DNA from: Spongilla lacustris
Taxonomy: Eukaryota > Porifera > Demospongiae > Spongillida > Spongillidae
NCBI GenBank assembly: GCA_949361645.1
Contig: OX442419.1
Span: forward strand, 5,418,714 to 5,482,713
DNA length: 64,000 bases
Direction of reading: 5' to 3'
Part shown: positions 11,708 through 23,100 of the stretch, piece after piece
Position numbering within the stretch: the stretch's first letter is position 1
Layout of the letters: each line of letters opens with the position of its first letter
The notes under the pieces: model-generated
The model's input: only the letters and a program-made list of their open reading frames with translations
What the model was told of the DNA's origin: nothing
The model's database searches: none
Translations under genes and position numbers: made by a program

Positions 11708-14553
11708 ATGGACCTCAAGATGCTTAGATCTAGAGGTCAATACAAAGCTTATCTACGGCATTCAACAAAACGAGTACCAAGATCTACATTATGCAGCTGG
11801 AGGAAAAAACGGTATTTAGTTAATTGAATAGCTGTCTTACCATACATATAATTATTTGTGATTATTTACATGAACATCTAGAAGAATCAATTCGGATTCA
11901 TTGGATTATACTATGTTAGGTGTGTCTATTATTTATTATCATTTACATGTACATGCATGAATAATCATAATGATACAGATACTCCTGTATCAACTCTGGA
12001 GGGTGCTGAAACCAGTGATTCATTGTCATCATCATCATCAGGTATGGTAGTTACAAATGTAAAACTTATATATCAACTTGGATCCATGGGAATAGTGGCG
12101 CCTGAATGTGATCCTCGTGTCAACAATATATTTGATGATGTGCTGCAAGCTATCCACGGTAACTAGCTCATACATGGCACAACACAAACATGTACTTTTT
12201 CACTGTAGATGTAGGTGATGAAGATGTAGCTCCCATTCCTGACATGCTTCATGATGATACAAATATCAACTATGAATACCTAAAACAGCCAATTTACAGT
12301 GGTGCTGGAGTCAGCGTACTTGGAGCATACTGCTCTATCATGCAGTATGCAATAACAAACAGTTTGAATGATGTAGTTATTGGTCAGCTCCTTATGTCCA
12401 AAACCGAATCTACTTCCTAAAAGTTTTTATAAAGTTAAAACGTTCTTTAAGCAGTTTAACTCAAAAACTAAAGTACAAAAGGTGTGTTGTGTGTGCTCAT
12501 GCATCATTGATGATGGATTGAATGTATGCAACAGATGTGACAGCTCAGATACCAGTTTTGGTCAGTTTGCACATATTCCTGTGAACAAAATGCTGCAAAC
12601 AATTGTATCAAGTAAGTTATTTGGAGAATTGTATTTGTGTTGCATTATTAATTACTAGATTTTTACCACCATTCCACTTTGAACATGTTGGTTTTACTGT
12701 ATTTAAAATTAAGCATCATTTATCTCTTTTACACAGACCACTGGAATGAAATTAAAGTTCTTAATGTACATGATTCAACATCAAACACTATTAATGATAT
12801 TTGGGCTGGTGATGGTATTTAAAAAAATTTTCATTTTTTTTCAGTAAAAGGTAATCTTGGTCTGAGTATATTTACAGATGGAGTTCCACTTTTCAAATCT
12901 TCTGCCATAAGCTTTTGGCCAGTGTATGCTGTGATCCTAAATTTACCTCCATCAATACGCTATAATGCAGCCAATATTATGCTACTGGCTATATGGTGTG
13001 GTCCAAATAAGCCTTCTATGCAGCTTTTGTTTCAACCAGTCATAGAGGCTCTTAATAGTTTGTATTCCAAAGGAATTGAAGTTCAAACAGTTGAGGGCCC
13101 AAAGAAAGTTCATGCAATGGTACTGAATGGTATATTCGATACAGTAGCTAAAGCTCCAGTTATGGGTATGAAACAATTTAATGGAACTTGTGGATGCCCA
13201 GTGTGCCTTCACCCAGGCAAACGTTTGCCCAACAATGCACGCATATATCTGCCTGATCAAGAATACATGAGGAGAACACATGAAGAGATGTGTGATATTG
13301 CAATGGCGGTTGAATCTTCAGGTATTTCAGAGCAAGGCATACTAACTTCATCCCCACTATCACTTATTACTGGATTTGACTTGATAGAAAAAATCCCTAT
13401 TGACTACATGCATGCAGTTCCAGAAGGGATTGTAAAACGATTGATGAACTGTTGGTTTAACAAATCAAATCACAGAAAACCATTTTACCTTGGATCAAAA
13501 TTGAAATCATTAGATTCAGAGCTCTTGAAACAAAAACCTCCACATGACTTTACGAGAGCACCTCGCAGTATCCAAAAACATATGAAACATTGGAAGGCTT
13601 CTGAGTTTCGAGTTTGGTTACTATTCTATTCTCTACCTTTGCTTCTTAATAAACTTCCCCCTCTATTCTATCATCATTATGCTCTTCTTGTGTGTGCTCT
13701 TCATTTACTGCTTCAAGAAGATTTGAAAATAAGTGACATCGATGTTGCTGAAGAAATGCTTAAGGATTTTTGTGCTCTGCTACCAGAACTATATGGCAAA
13801 GAAAACTGCACTTTCAATGCTCACCTTCTGCTACATTTAACTTACTATGTTCGCTTGTGGGGTCCATTATGGACCCATTCTGCATTTGGTTGTGAAAACA
13901 AGAATGGAGTTATTAAAAATCTTTCACATTCAAAGTACAAAATTTTAAATCAAATTATATTCAACATAGAAGTACAACAAACGTTACAACTCGTTCATCA
14001 TGCACTTGCACAGCAAGAAGATGCTGAGACTATGAATTTCATTAATGAATCTAGCCACTTCATGCCAAGCAATCTTGAAGAGCTGGACAAACATGTATAC
14101 TTACTGCCTACATCCTTTCAGTATAATTTTGAAGGTCATGATGTGTATGGAAAGCTATTAAAAAATGGAACACTGTATTGTGCTCAAAATTGTAGTAGGT
14201 CCACAAAGCGAGACAGTTCTGTATGCTACTACAAAGATGACGCAGGCATGCATTATGGAAGGATTTTGGCATTTGTGAAGATGGACCCTCCTAGTGCAGT
14301 AGTGAGACCATTTTCAGTGAACAGTACACAATCATTGCTGTCTAGAGCAGGTCCTGCTTGCAGAGATATCTTACAGATTTACAAAGATGAGGATATTTAT
14401 AATTTAGGTGCATATAACCTATTTTCTGAAGTAGCTGAGCAATCAAATGAGAGCCTGATTCCAATATGTAACATCATCACAAGAGCTGTATTAGTTCAGG
14501 TAAAACACAAGACCTTTGCAGTACGACAACCAAATCTCTATGAGCACCACTGA
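11708..14553 (+). CDS. Tnp2-like (CACTA/EnSpm-type) transposase, six exons, one frame break
   Basis: Exons: 11708-11811, 11882-11919, 11979-12158, 12209-12611, 12737-12814 and 12845-14553. Junctions are GT-AG and phases agree, except that the fourth exon is off by one base. The frame ending GQLL near 12392 must shift to one reading CPKPNLLPKSFYK. The product is about 836 residues: an N-terminal basic helix (MDLKMLRSRGQYKAY), a zinc-ribbon-like CVCSC...CNRC, then the transposase core with LSIFTDGVPLFKSSAISFWP, the KPSMQLLFQPVIEAL region, MKQFNGTCGCPVC and HLLLHLTYYVRLWGPLW followed by FGCENKNGVIK. These match the Transposase_21/Tnp2 family. It presumably cuts and pastes the surrounding element. 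The single frame break could be an inactivating mutation or an assembly error. Confidence 0.82.
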
Positions 14554-14806
14554 TTGATTTTCACCCACCAAAGTCAATCTGCAAGTTACTGATCAATGTG
14601 CTTGCAGTAATTGTTGATGTCTGTGATAATGAGACAAAATTTGAATAACATATACTTTGCTAATACTTTGATTACTAAGCAGGTCTCATATCAGTATATA
14701 GTGCATGCATTCAACTGAGTTCTTAAATGATTGGTATTTAACAACCTAACTTATATATATACAGGCCTAACATAATTATGCTTTTATATATATAATATGC
14801 AAGCCA

Positions 14807-15088
14807 TTCAAGATAACCAGGCATGATACTTGCATGATCATGCATGTCTTGTACAGCCTTAATTGTGCCGTGCATGCATACCATAACATTATCAGTGCTC
14901 GAATCATTGTTATTAAGCAACTTGCAACTGGAAACCTGCAACTGATGACTAACATATGCTATTGTGGGGTATACCCAATGCACTTTTTTCATTCAAGATC
15001 ATCAGGCATGAAACATGCGTGATCTTGCATGTCTTGTAGAGTATGCAAGTTGCGCCATGCATACCATGCGGTATCATGCATGAAACAT
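14807..15088. repeat. Right subterminal repeats
   Basis: Two diverged direct copies of about 80 bp, near 14807-14885 and 14991-15069, share cattcaagat, caggcatga, tgcatgtcttgta and ccatgcatacc. A further gcatgaaacatgc copy lies next to the right terminal repeat. They mirror the catgc-rich region at the left end of the element. Confidence 0.6.
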
Positions 15089-15120
15089 GCATGCTCATGC
15101 AAGATATTTTTTCTTGGGAT
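15089..15120 (-). repeat. Right terminal inverted repeat of the BEN/Tnp2 element
   Basis: Read on the minus strand it begins ATCCCAAGAAAAAATATCTT, matching the left terminal repeat with only scattered mismatches. Confidence 0.7.
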
Positions 15121-16085
15121 AAGATGATTGGCAGAAATGTACGTAATAACCACACCCCACTTATATGGCCACTTTTTGGCCGCATAGATGATGGTGCTTA
15201 ACTTCAGAACGACTTGCCGAATCGAAAACACAAATAGATGAAGTCCTGGTAACAACCTGGTTGTTCAAGAGGGACTATATTTTGTTATGGCGAGTGGAAC
15301 TTGTAATTCATACAATGGATGGGCTCGCAATATTGTAATAAAAATTAGTAAACAAAAAAATTAGTGCCGCAGACTCCCTGTTTTTTGCATTGTTCATGAT
15401 TACTAGAATACGATGTACTCTTTTCCCAAGCATTGCGAGTTAGGCAAAAGTTTGGTGCATACGCTAGTCCATATTTCGTGAACATTAGCCCACTTTTTAC
15501 CGGCGGCCTTTTGCATAACATTATGTTAAGGAAATAGTTGGGTAAACCAGCAGGTGGTGATGCGCGCGTAGTTTCTATGACAACATAATATGTTTACATG
15601 ACGTACAAATGACATGACAAGACAACAACATGATAAACAAAGCATTTGATTGTTCATTCTTGAAGTGGTAGATGTTGAAAGTTGCCACTTGGAGGTCTTC
15701 ATTTTCTCCATTCAAAAGTTGTGTCCCATGCCTTAACTACATTGAGGTATACATACTGATACTCTGATAGTGATGTAAAATAGACAGTAAAACGTGCATA
15801 TGTTAACGGGGCGACCGTTGCGTACAGTTTTATTCGCAGAAGCATTAAGTTTGAACCTTAGGATTTTATTTATTTCCTTAATCGCAATCAAATCACCTGC
15901 ATGTTAAACTATTATTATATAAACGAAGGGCCATTTTCGTGGAAACTGTCCCATATATTATTCTTGTATAACGATCGAGTTCCCAGACCCGTAGACAACA
16001 AAAAATAAAATAAAATGTGGGTGTGGCTTGGCTGCCGTTTGAGGAGCGGGGCGAGCTCTATAGTGGCAGCTACAGCCAGCTAGCA
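15121..16085. other. Intergenic, no gene seen
   Basis: No convincing coding region. A block at about 15926-15960 (cgaagggccattttcg then tggaaactgtcccatata) recurs in diverged form at about 40444-40476, marking a dispersed repeat. Confidence 0.35.
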
Positions 16086-17608
16086 ATGGCGCACAACGAA
16101 AGACGAACAAGTTGGTGGAAGGATGGAGTGTTCGGTAAGTGTTCTGAATGTATGGGGAGTTGGGTAAGTATCAGATAGTTAAGAGATGATTCGATCGCAT
16201 GCAGCCTTTTAGAATACACGTGTGTCCCGCTTCTACAGCAGCAGCCCTCCCCACCCCCGTGCTATCATTTCTGTCCACGTTCTACGTTGATTTGTGGAGG
16301 TGTACTCCTGTTCGTATGCGTATTAAAGGCTTTAATATTGACCCACGCATCATATACCGCCACCACTATCACCTCAGTCCTGTCTGCCTCCCTGCCAATA
16401 TTCCGTCACGTGACGGTGTATGATACGCCCTTCCTACGACAGGCCATGTAATAACCCCCACCCTCACAGGACAAATATGGGGTATGTTGCTTTTCATAAA
16501 TAGAATAGGTTGTGTGAGAGAATGCCAGCAACCTGCCTGACATGAGTGGGGCGCAGCTTGTTGCATCCACACTTGCAATGGTGATGTACACGTATTCAGC
16601 CTTTGCACTCTCCCTCACCCTCTTCCCCACTCATTTCACCCTCTCCTCTTCATCTACCTCCATTTGTCCTTCCCTCTCTCCTACTCCCCCCCTCTCCCTC
16701 CTACTCTCTCCCTCTCTCCTACTCCCCCTCTCTCCCTCCTACTCTCTCCCTCTCTCCTACTCTCTCCCTCTCCCTCTCCTTTCTCGATACAAGGCCTGAC
16801 CACAGGAGCCCTCTATGGTGCCACCAGCGTTGCCGTGGGTCACCCCTGGGACACCATCAAGACCAAGATGCAGGCGCAGCGTGGGTTTGAACACACTCGG
16901 ATGTTCGGCACCTTTATGCGCACCCTCAAGGAGCAGGGTGTGGTCGGCCTCTACCGGGGGTGCGTGCCCGCCCTCTGCGGGTCAGCCATGTTCAGGTCGG
17001 CGCAATTTGCCGGGTACGAGTCTGCATACACACACCTGGATGGCCCCGTGGGGACATACGTCCTGCCGATGACCGGGGGGATCCAGTTCCGCGTTATACT
17101 GGGAGGAATGTGCTCGGGACTGGCCAGGGGGATCATCGAGACCCCCATGGAGTACATCAAGGTGAACCGGCAGACCCAACAGCGGTGGCTGGTGAGGGAG
17201 CTGTTCAAAGGGTGTGGGGTCACCTGCTGTAGGTCCATGGGCCTCCTGACCGTGTTCTTTGCTGTTCTCGACTCTGGGAGGCGGCACATTCCGGGGGCCT
17301 TCTCCGTCCCCCTGATTGGTCCATTCTTTTCAGGAGGTGTGGCTGGAGCAATGGCCTGGCTGGCCATTTGGCCTCTGGAGTACATGAAGTCGCAGGTCCA
17401 GGGGCACTACGGACCTGAGGTCTCCGTGGTGACGAGGATAAAGAGGGTGTTGGCGGAGAGGGGGTTCTTTGCCCTGTACCGTGGCTTGGTGCCAGGCCTG
17501 ACGAGGAGCTTCATTGCCACCGGGTGCAGCATGATAGTCATTCAGTATGCCCATAGGAAGCTGACAGAATGGGGATTGAGAGGGGAGGAGGAAGAGGAAG
17601 AGGTGTGA
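16086..17608 (+). CDS. Mitochondrial carrier family (SLC25) protein, two exons
   Basis: Exon 1 is 16086-16134 and exon 2 is 16794-17608, joined in phase 1 across a GT-AG intron; the product is 287 residues. It has the three-fold carrier repeat with one Px[D/E]xx[K/R] signature each: HPWDTIKTK near residue 34, ETPMEYIKV in the middle repeat and WPLEYMKSQ in the third. Each is followed by the downstream glycine-rich turn and YRG (LYRGCVPAL, LYRGLVPGL). Members sit in the inner mitochondrial membrane with six helices and exchange metabolites. I cannot assign the substrate; HPWDTIKTK is an unusual first signature. The C-terminus ends in a run of glutamates. AATAAA lies at 17648-17653, 40 bases after the stop. 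Confidence 0.88.
16660..16790. repeat. Pyrimidine tandem repeat in the carrier-gene intron
   Basis: Repeats of ctccctctctcctact-type units fill the last part of the intron immediately before its acceptor at 16793, making an unusually long polypyrimidine tract. Confidence 0.75.
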
Positions 17609-17647
17609 GTGCTCCATCCATCTTGACACAATATTTTTATATTTATT

Positions 17648-17653
17648 AATAAA
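17648..17653 (+). terminator. Polyadenylation signal AATAAA of the carrier gene
   Basis: Canonical hexamer 40 bases downstream of the stop codon. Confidence 0.5.
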
Positions 17654-20126
17654 CATTTACATGTACATGTATGTCTTTTGAAGATAATGAATTAGACAGT
17701 TGTCCAGTGTGTGTGTCTGTGTGTGTGTGTATGTGTGTGTGTGTGTGGTATTTGTTTGTATGGTGTGTACATGTAGATAATGTTTAGCAGGTTTATCTCT
17801 GGACAGGTGTGTGAGTACAGGTACATCGAGGGTACAAAGAAATAACGAGAAAGAGTAACTTAACTCAGAAGTTGATTTACAAGTACATAAATTGCTTTCC
17901 ATTAAAATAAAGAATTTCCATTGAAGAAAGAAACTTAATTGGTGATGTAAGACCAATGGAGTACAGAGTAAGGAGACAAAGGATTACAGGAATTATGAAT
18001 TCATGCAGACGTAAATTATTATTTATATAATTTTTACATGCTTCTGTAGGACCATTCACGGTTAAGACCCGCTGATATCCTGGTACAGGTCTGGGAAGGT
18101 CCATTGCCCTGGATGTCTCTGTTGTCTCACCGCTGGATCCTACTTTAGTTAAGGCAGCAAACAATGGTTGATGCAGTCCTTATGCAACGGAGAGCAGGAA
18201 ACACCAGGCCAATGATGATGCAAAGTGCTCAGCTCTGGGATGGGTCTCAATCCCTCTTGTTTGTCAATTCTTACGGGGAAAGGAGGCTTCAATTTTTTTT
18301 GGTTTTGCAAGCATCATTTCGATTCATAGCTCACCAGGTCACAAGTAAACTTGCTTGCATTTGCCCGATCAGAGCAAATGCTAGAGCCATCCTCAGGAGG
18401 GTGTAGAGCTGCAAGGTGTGTAACAGCATGCATTTATTTACATGTATCCTACTTCTGTGCATACTGTATGCCTTGTCTCGTACCCAGCCAGGCCCTAATG
18501 TGTCACAGCAGCACATAGATAACATCACTGTTGCGTGAATGGATTGGTACATGGTTATGTAATCCATCCACAGCTGTGATGTACTTGGGTCTGGGTACGA
18601 TTCTATAATATACCGAGTTGTGCGTACTGGTTTCAATTTCTGTAATGCCTTGTTTCCTTCACCGTCTCATTGAACATGTGGAAAGTAAACCGTACACCCA
18701 AAACATTGCCCCATAGCGTCGAACCTGACAACCGATATCCTATAGAGCCAGCTGTGCATGAGGCACATAGACACCTAAAAGCCATGCTGGCCTAGCATTG
18801 CGGCTCTGGTTCTTCGAAAGCTATTGAGATGAATCGTGCCGCGGCAAAGTTAGTTGAATGTACTGTCATTCATTAACTGTATTCTTTAGCTGGGGGGGGA
18901 TGGCAGCTACCAAATGTGGCTCAATACTTAGTAAGTGTTCTTGCACAATGCAATCAGGTTCTGCACACGGTCTTTGAATGTGGCCGTACAATACACCTCT
19001 CGGCAACATCCATAGGACGGGCATGGCACACACAAACATACACGTACACCTGCTGCAGTCTGTACAATGTACCGGAGAACATCATGTACCAGCAGGAGTA
19101 TCACTCTAGATGCTGGTCTGACATGGGAACCAAGGGACCATACATGTGCTCAGAGCAGCAGGAGTATCACTCTGGATGCTGGTCTGACATGGGAACCAAG
19201 GTACCATTGCTCATAGCAGCAGGAATATCACTCTAGATGCTGATCTTACAGGGACCATACATGTACTCAGAGCAGTAGGGACAGTTCACAGTGCCAGATG
19301 CTGCACACCAGCGCACCACACTGCAGTTCCAGTGGCTGTGCGCACATTAGAATCAGGTCCTTTAGTATCGACATATTGTTAACGCTTGCCAATTTAAATG
19401 TGGGCTAGCTAGGAGAACTGGAGGAGAGGCAATCTTCTCAAGATGAGCTATTAGTAAATTAGGTGCGATGCCTGCCTGAAGACCTCTACCAAGTGTTTGC
19501 CTCCTGCTGCATGTGTCCACTTGAGCATATGCAGAGGGGTTGATGTCAAAAGCTATTTTCAGCTCAGGTGAGAATGCTATGCGTTCCTAGCTGATCCCTC
19601 CTGCACTGTACTTCGTAGTCTCGTACCCAGACCCAAATGTACGTAACGATGAATCCATTACGAACATTTGGGTCTGGGTACGAGACTATATGTATGTATA
19701 TCGATATCGGCGCGGCGGCGTAGTTTGACGTAGCCACACCAGAGATAATATATAAAGCATGTATAGGGACAAAGCCCATAGTATGTCGATTATTCGTGCA
19801 ATACGCTCAGTTCGTTACAGAACTGTAGTTTGTTCTAGAAAACCACGTCGTCGAATTTAGTAAAACCGCCTCATCTATGTGGGATGTCAGTTGTGCGCAT
19901 CGATTGCTCCTGCCAGCCGTGCCAGGAAGTGTTTTTAGATTTGCTGCAGCGCTGTTAGCTTTTAATTTTAAGAACATTGTTGTAATACCGTAAATAAATG
20001 ATCTAATTATAGACCCAGTTTCCAGCCGCATAAAACCGGCCTTATACTCCTTTATCCTTTAACACCTCACAATTTTATTTTTAATAATAATATACATATG
20101 CCTTGTTTTTGTCATTAACGTGTGGC
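17654..20126. other. Intergenic, no gene seen
   Basis: A short TG-rich microsatellite lies at about 17706-17747. The stretch 19066-19235 has two direct copies of a roughly 60-bp segment (aggagtatcactct-gatgctgg). No coding region could be supported. Confidence 0.35.
19616..19688. repeat. 73-bp perfect-stem palindrome (MITE-like)
   Basis: The arm TAGTCTCGTACCCAGACCCA is mirrored at the right end as TGGGTCTGGGTACGAGACTA, with a small loop. Related half-sites appear at about 18476-18605, 35663-35680 and, more diverged, 42533-42613, so it is a dispersed family. Confidence 0.75.
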
Positions 20127-23100
20127 ATGTGCGACGATAGCTGTACGAGTGTGCAAGCGTTGAGCAAAGGTACGGACCGGTTCACGTGGGTACACGTGCC
20201 CATAGCACTCGATACCGCCATTCCGAGCGGCGACCTTCTGGCGCAGTTCAGGTCCCACCTGGCCCCCCATGCTCGACCCCAGTGGAGAGACAGCAGCACA
20301 CAACTGGGCCTCAAGGTTTATGCTGACGGGATGACCAACGTGGTGATAGGAGTGTTCGACGAAGGAGCGAGCGAGGATCAAGATGGCGGCATCGTACTCC
20401 TACGAATCTTTGGGAAATGTAGCGAACTGTTTATCAACAGAGAGCGGGAGGTGTTTTGTATGCTGCAGATGCACCTGGCAGGATACGCTCCCCCCCTCTA
20501 TTGCCGGTTTGTTAATGGCCTGTGCTGTGGATTTCTCCCAGGACGATGCATCAGTGTGTCGGAGATGGGCGAACCCCGAATGCTGCGGAGAATAGCGGTG
20601 TGCATGGCCCAGGTTCACAGCGTGCAGGTGATTACTCCTGCTATCAGCAAGAGAGCGGTGCTGTGGGACATGTTCGATTGGATACTGCGTGTTCCCTCAA
20701 GTTTTAACGATGCCGAGAAGGACAGGAGGTGAGTGCTCTGTGTTTGGAGGAAGCCTCTTACACACGCACATGCAGGAGGATATGCAGATATTTGTTTAGG
20801 GGTGCTGAGTTAATGTAATTGCGATGTCATGTATGCTTTTAATATGTAAAAGAATAAAATAGATATGTACAAAGCTCAAAGTATGACCCAAAGGTTTGAT
20901 CCGGACGTATATGTGTATTCACATATGGGCTCTTTGGACAGGTTCAGTGAACTCTTTGGAACTTTAGATGCTCTCAAAGATGAGGGAGAAAGGCTCAAAC
21001 AGGTTTTAAGTTCTCTCCAGTCCCCTCTGGTGTTCAGCCACAATGATGTCCAAGCCAAAAATCTCATCTATTGTAGTCACAAAGGTATGCCACATGCACT
21101 GTGTAATAGTTGTACTGGGAGCAGTTATTAAATAAAAAACTTTTTATATATCTATGCCATCCTGGTTTTGTTATGGTTAAGCCAAGAATATCATCTATTG
21201 TGGCCACAATGGTTTGTCTACATGCACTGTGTGATTAGTTGTACTGGGGGGCAGAAGGTTTTTGTTTGCTAGAACTTTTATGTGTAAATGCCATGGCAAC
21301 TGTTATGGTTAACCATGTATTTTATGTGTCTTCAATATCCATTTGACACCTCAATGTTTCAAGTAATACAATCCAATCAATAGATGTTACTGTCAGTGTG
21401 ACATCATACTTATTATCACTTAAATAGGAAGGAGAAAAAGCACTTACCTCAAAGAGGATTTTGCTGTTCACAAATGGCTAACTGTGCACCCTACTTGTGA
21501 TGTCTAGTAGAAGTACTCTGAAGTTTTATGTCCTGTAGTTGGCAGCATGTGAAGATTTGTCTTTGGGGGGGGGGGGGGGGATTTGCCTCACACCATAACT
21601 CACTAGGTATACGTGTAAACTTTTACCAATCACACCATTACACAATACGGTATTATCTATAAATAGAATAATGGTTTCACACATACTCCAGAATCCTCCC
21701 CTTCATTCAGACATTTGGGATCTGAATAGCGTGCTAGTTTATTGACTACCTGTCCATACCTAGGGGTAAATTTTGTACTACGTGACTACCCTTTATACTG
21801 TTCCTTGTCTGGTTCCTGAGTGGGTGGGTGTATAGCAGTTGTATCTTGGGGTAATGGCAATGTCACTGAAGTTGGCTTCCCAGCCCTCACAACTGATCCT
21901 GTGTCAATATAATTGGATGCACATTTGGGGGCCACATTTCCAACCACTGGCCCATAGGTACATGTACCTCAGGTATTACCTCCGTGCAGTCACCTTGTCC
22001 TTACTCAGGTTCAATATCTGCTATTCCATTTTCAATACGTCTGGTCAACATGTCTCTTCCAACACTGCCCCCATCTGTCTCCACTCGGTATGACTTGTTG
22101 CCTAGTTTGGCAAGTACTCTGGCTGGTTGCCTCCGAGAATGACCAACCCTGTAATCTCTCACCATGACTCCGTTTCCAATGTCAAAACTGCATTCTTCAG
22201 TTGCAGACCTTGACAGCACCTGACGAGTGACATTTCTGAACACTGGGTCCCTCAAGCCTGTCCTCAAGAGGGCTGAGTCTGCATCATAGGTCCCTCCCAA
22301 TTATTAGAGTTGCGGGTGTCGCTTCTTGTGGTGGTGTGTCTAGCATTTCGGTAGTTCAGCAGGAAACTTGCCATTCGGTCCTGCAGTGTGTGTCCGTCTC
22401 TTTTGGATACTCTCAATGTGTGTTCTTAGTGTTTGGACGAAGCGTTCATCTAAACCACTTGTGGCTGGATGGTATGGGCTAGACTTAATGTGCTTGATGT
22501 TGTTTAAGGCCCGGAATCATTCAGATCCTGCTGAAGTGAACTGGGGGCCCATTGACTGTCACTGTTTTGTAGTGATATTCCCCATCCAGAGAAGATGGTG
22601 CGTGATCATCATGTCTGGGGTGTAGTCTCATCCATTCTCGAGACCTTCCGTTGGTATACTTGTGGGATAACCACCTCCCCACATTAGACAACCAAGTGCA
22701 TTTCTGTAATTGGGAGTAAGTCAATTTGCTGCACGGTAAACACATCTACATGTACATTTACTTCAGTATCCACACCTAAATCCACATGTGGAGCAGATAG
22801 CCTAGACAGGGCGTCAGTATTAGCACGTTGGGTCATGCTACTGTACTTGATATTGTAGGAGTATCCTGAAAGAAACATGGCTTGTTGTGTGGATGCTGTG
22901 GTTGCAGAGATGTTGTTCCGTTCAGGACAGAACAGGGGCAGTCTGTGGCTGGTGGTCAGTCACAAGCATAAAATACAGGCCATACAGGTATTGGTGGAAT
23001 CGCTTCACTCCCCATGCTACCGCCAAAGCTTCTTTGTCATAGTTACACTCGGCCATGGTCAATGTTCGTGGAGCATATGCCACTGGCCTCTCAACTGTAT

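Larger units (their letters stand above)
9309..15120. mobile_element. Two-gene DNA transposon with TIRs: BEN-domain gene plus Tnp2-like transposase
   Basis: A 32-bp sequence at 9309-9340 starting ATCCCGAGTAAAAATTTCTT is matched in reverse complement at 15089-15120 with about six mismatches. Inside lie the divergent BEN-domain gene (9670-11515, minus) and Tnp2-like transposase (11708-14553, plus), together with repeat-rich subterminal regions at both ends. Intact structure of this kind implies a full-length autonomous-type element of 5.8 kb. The termini do not read CACTA and a three-base target duplication is not obvious; AA flanks both ends, which may be chance. The transposase has an apparent one-base frame break, so the copy is probably no longer active as read. 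Confidence 0.75.
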
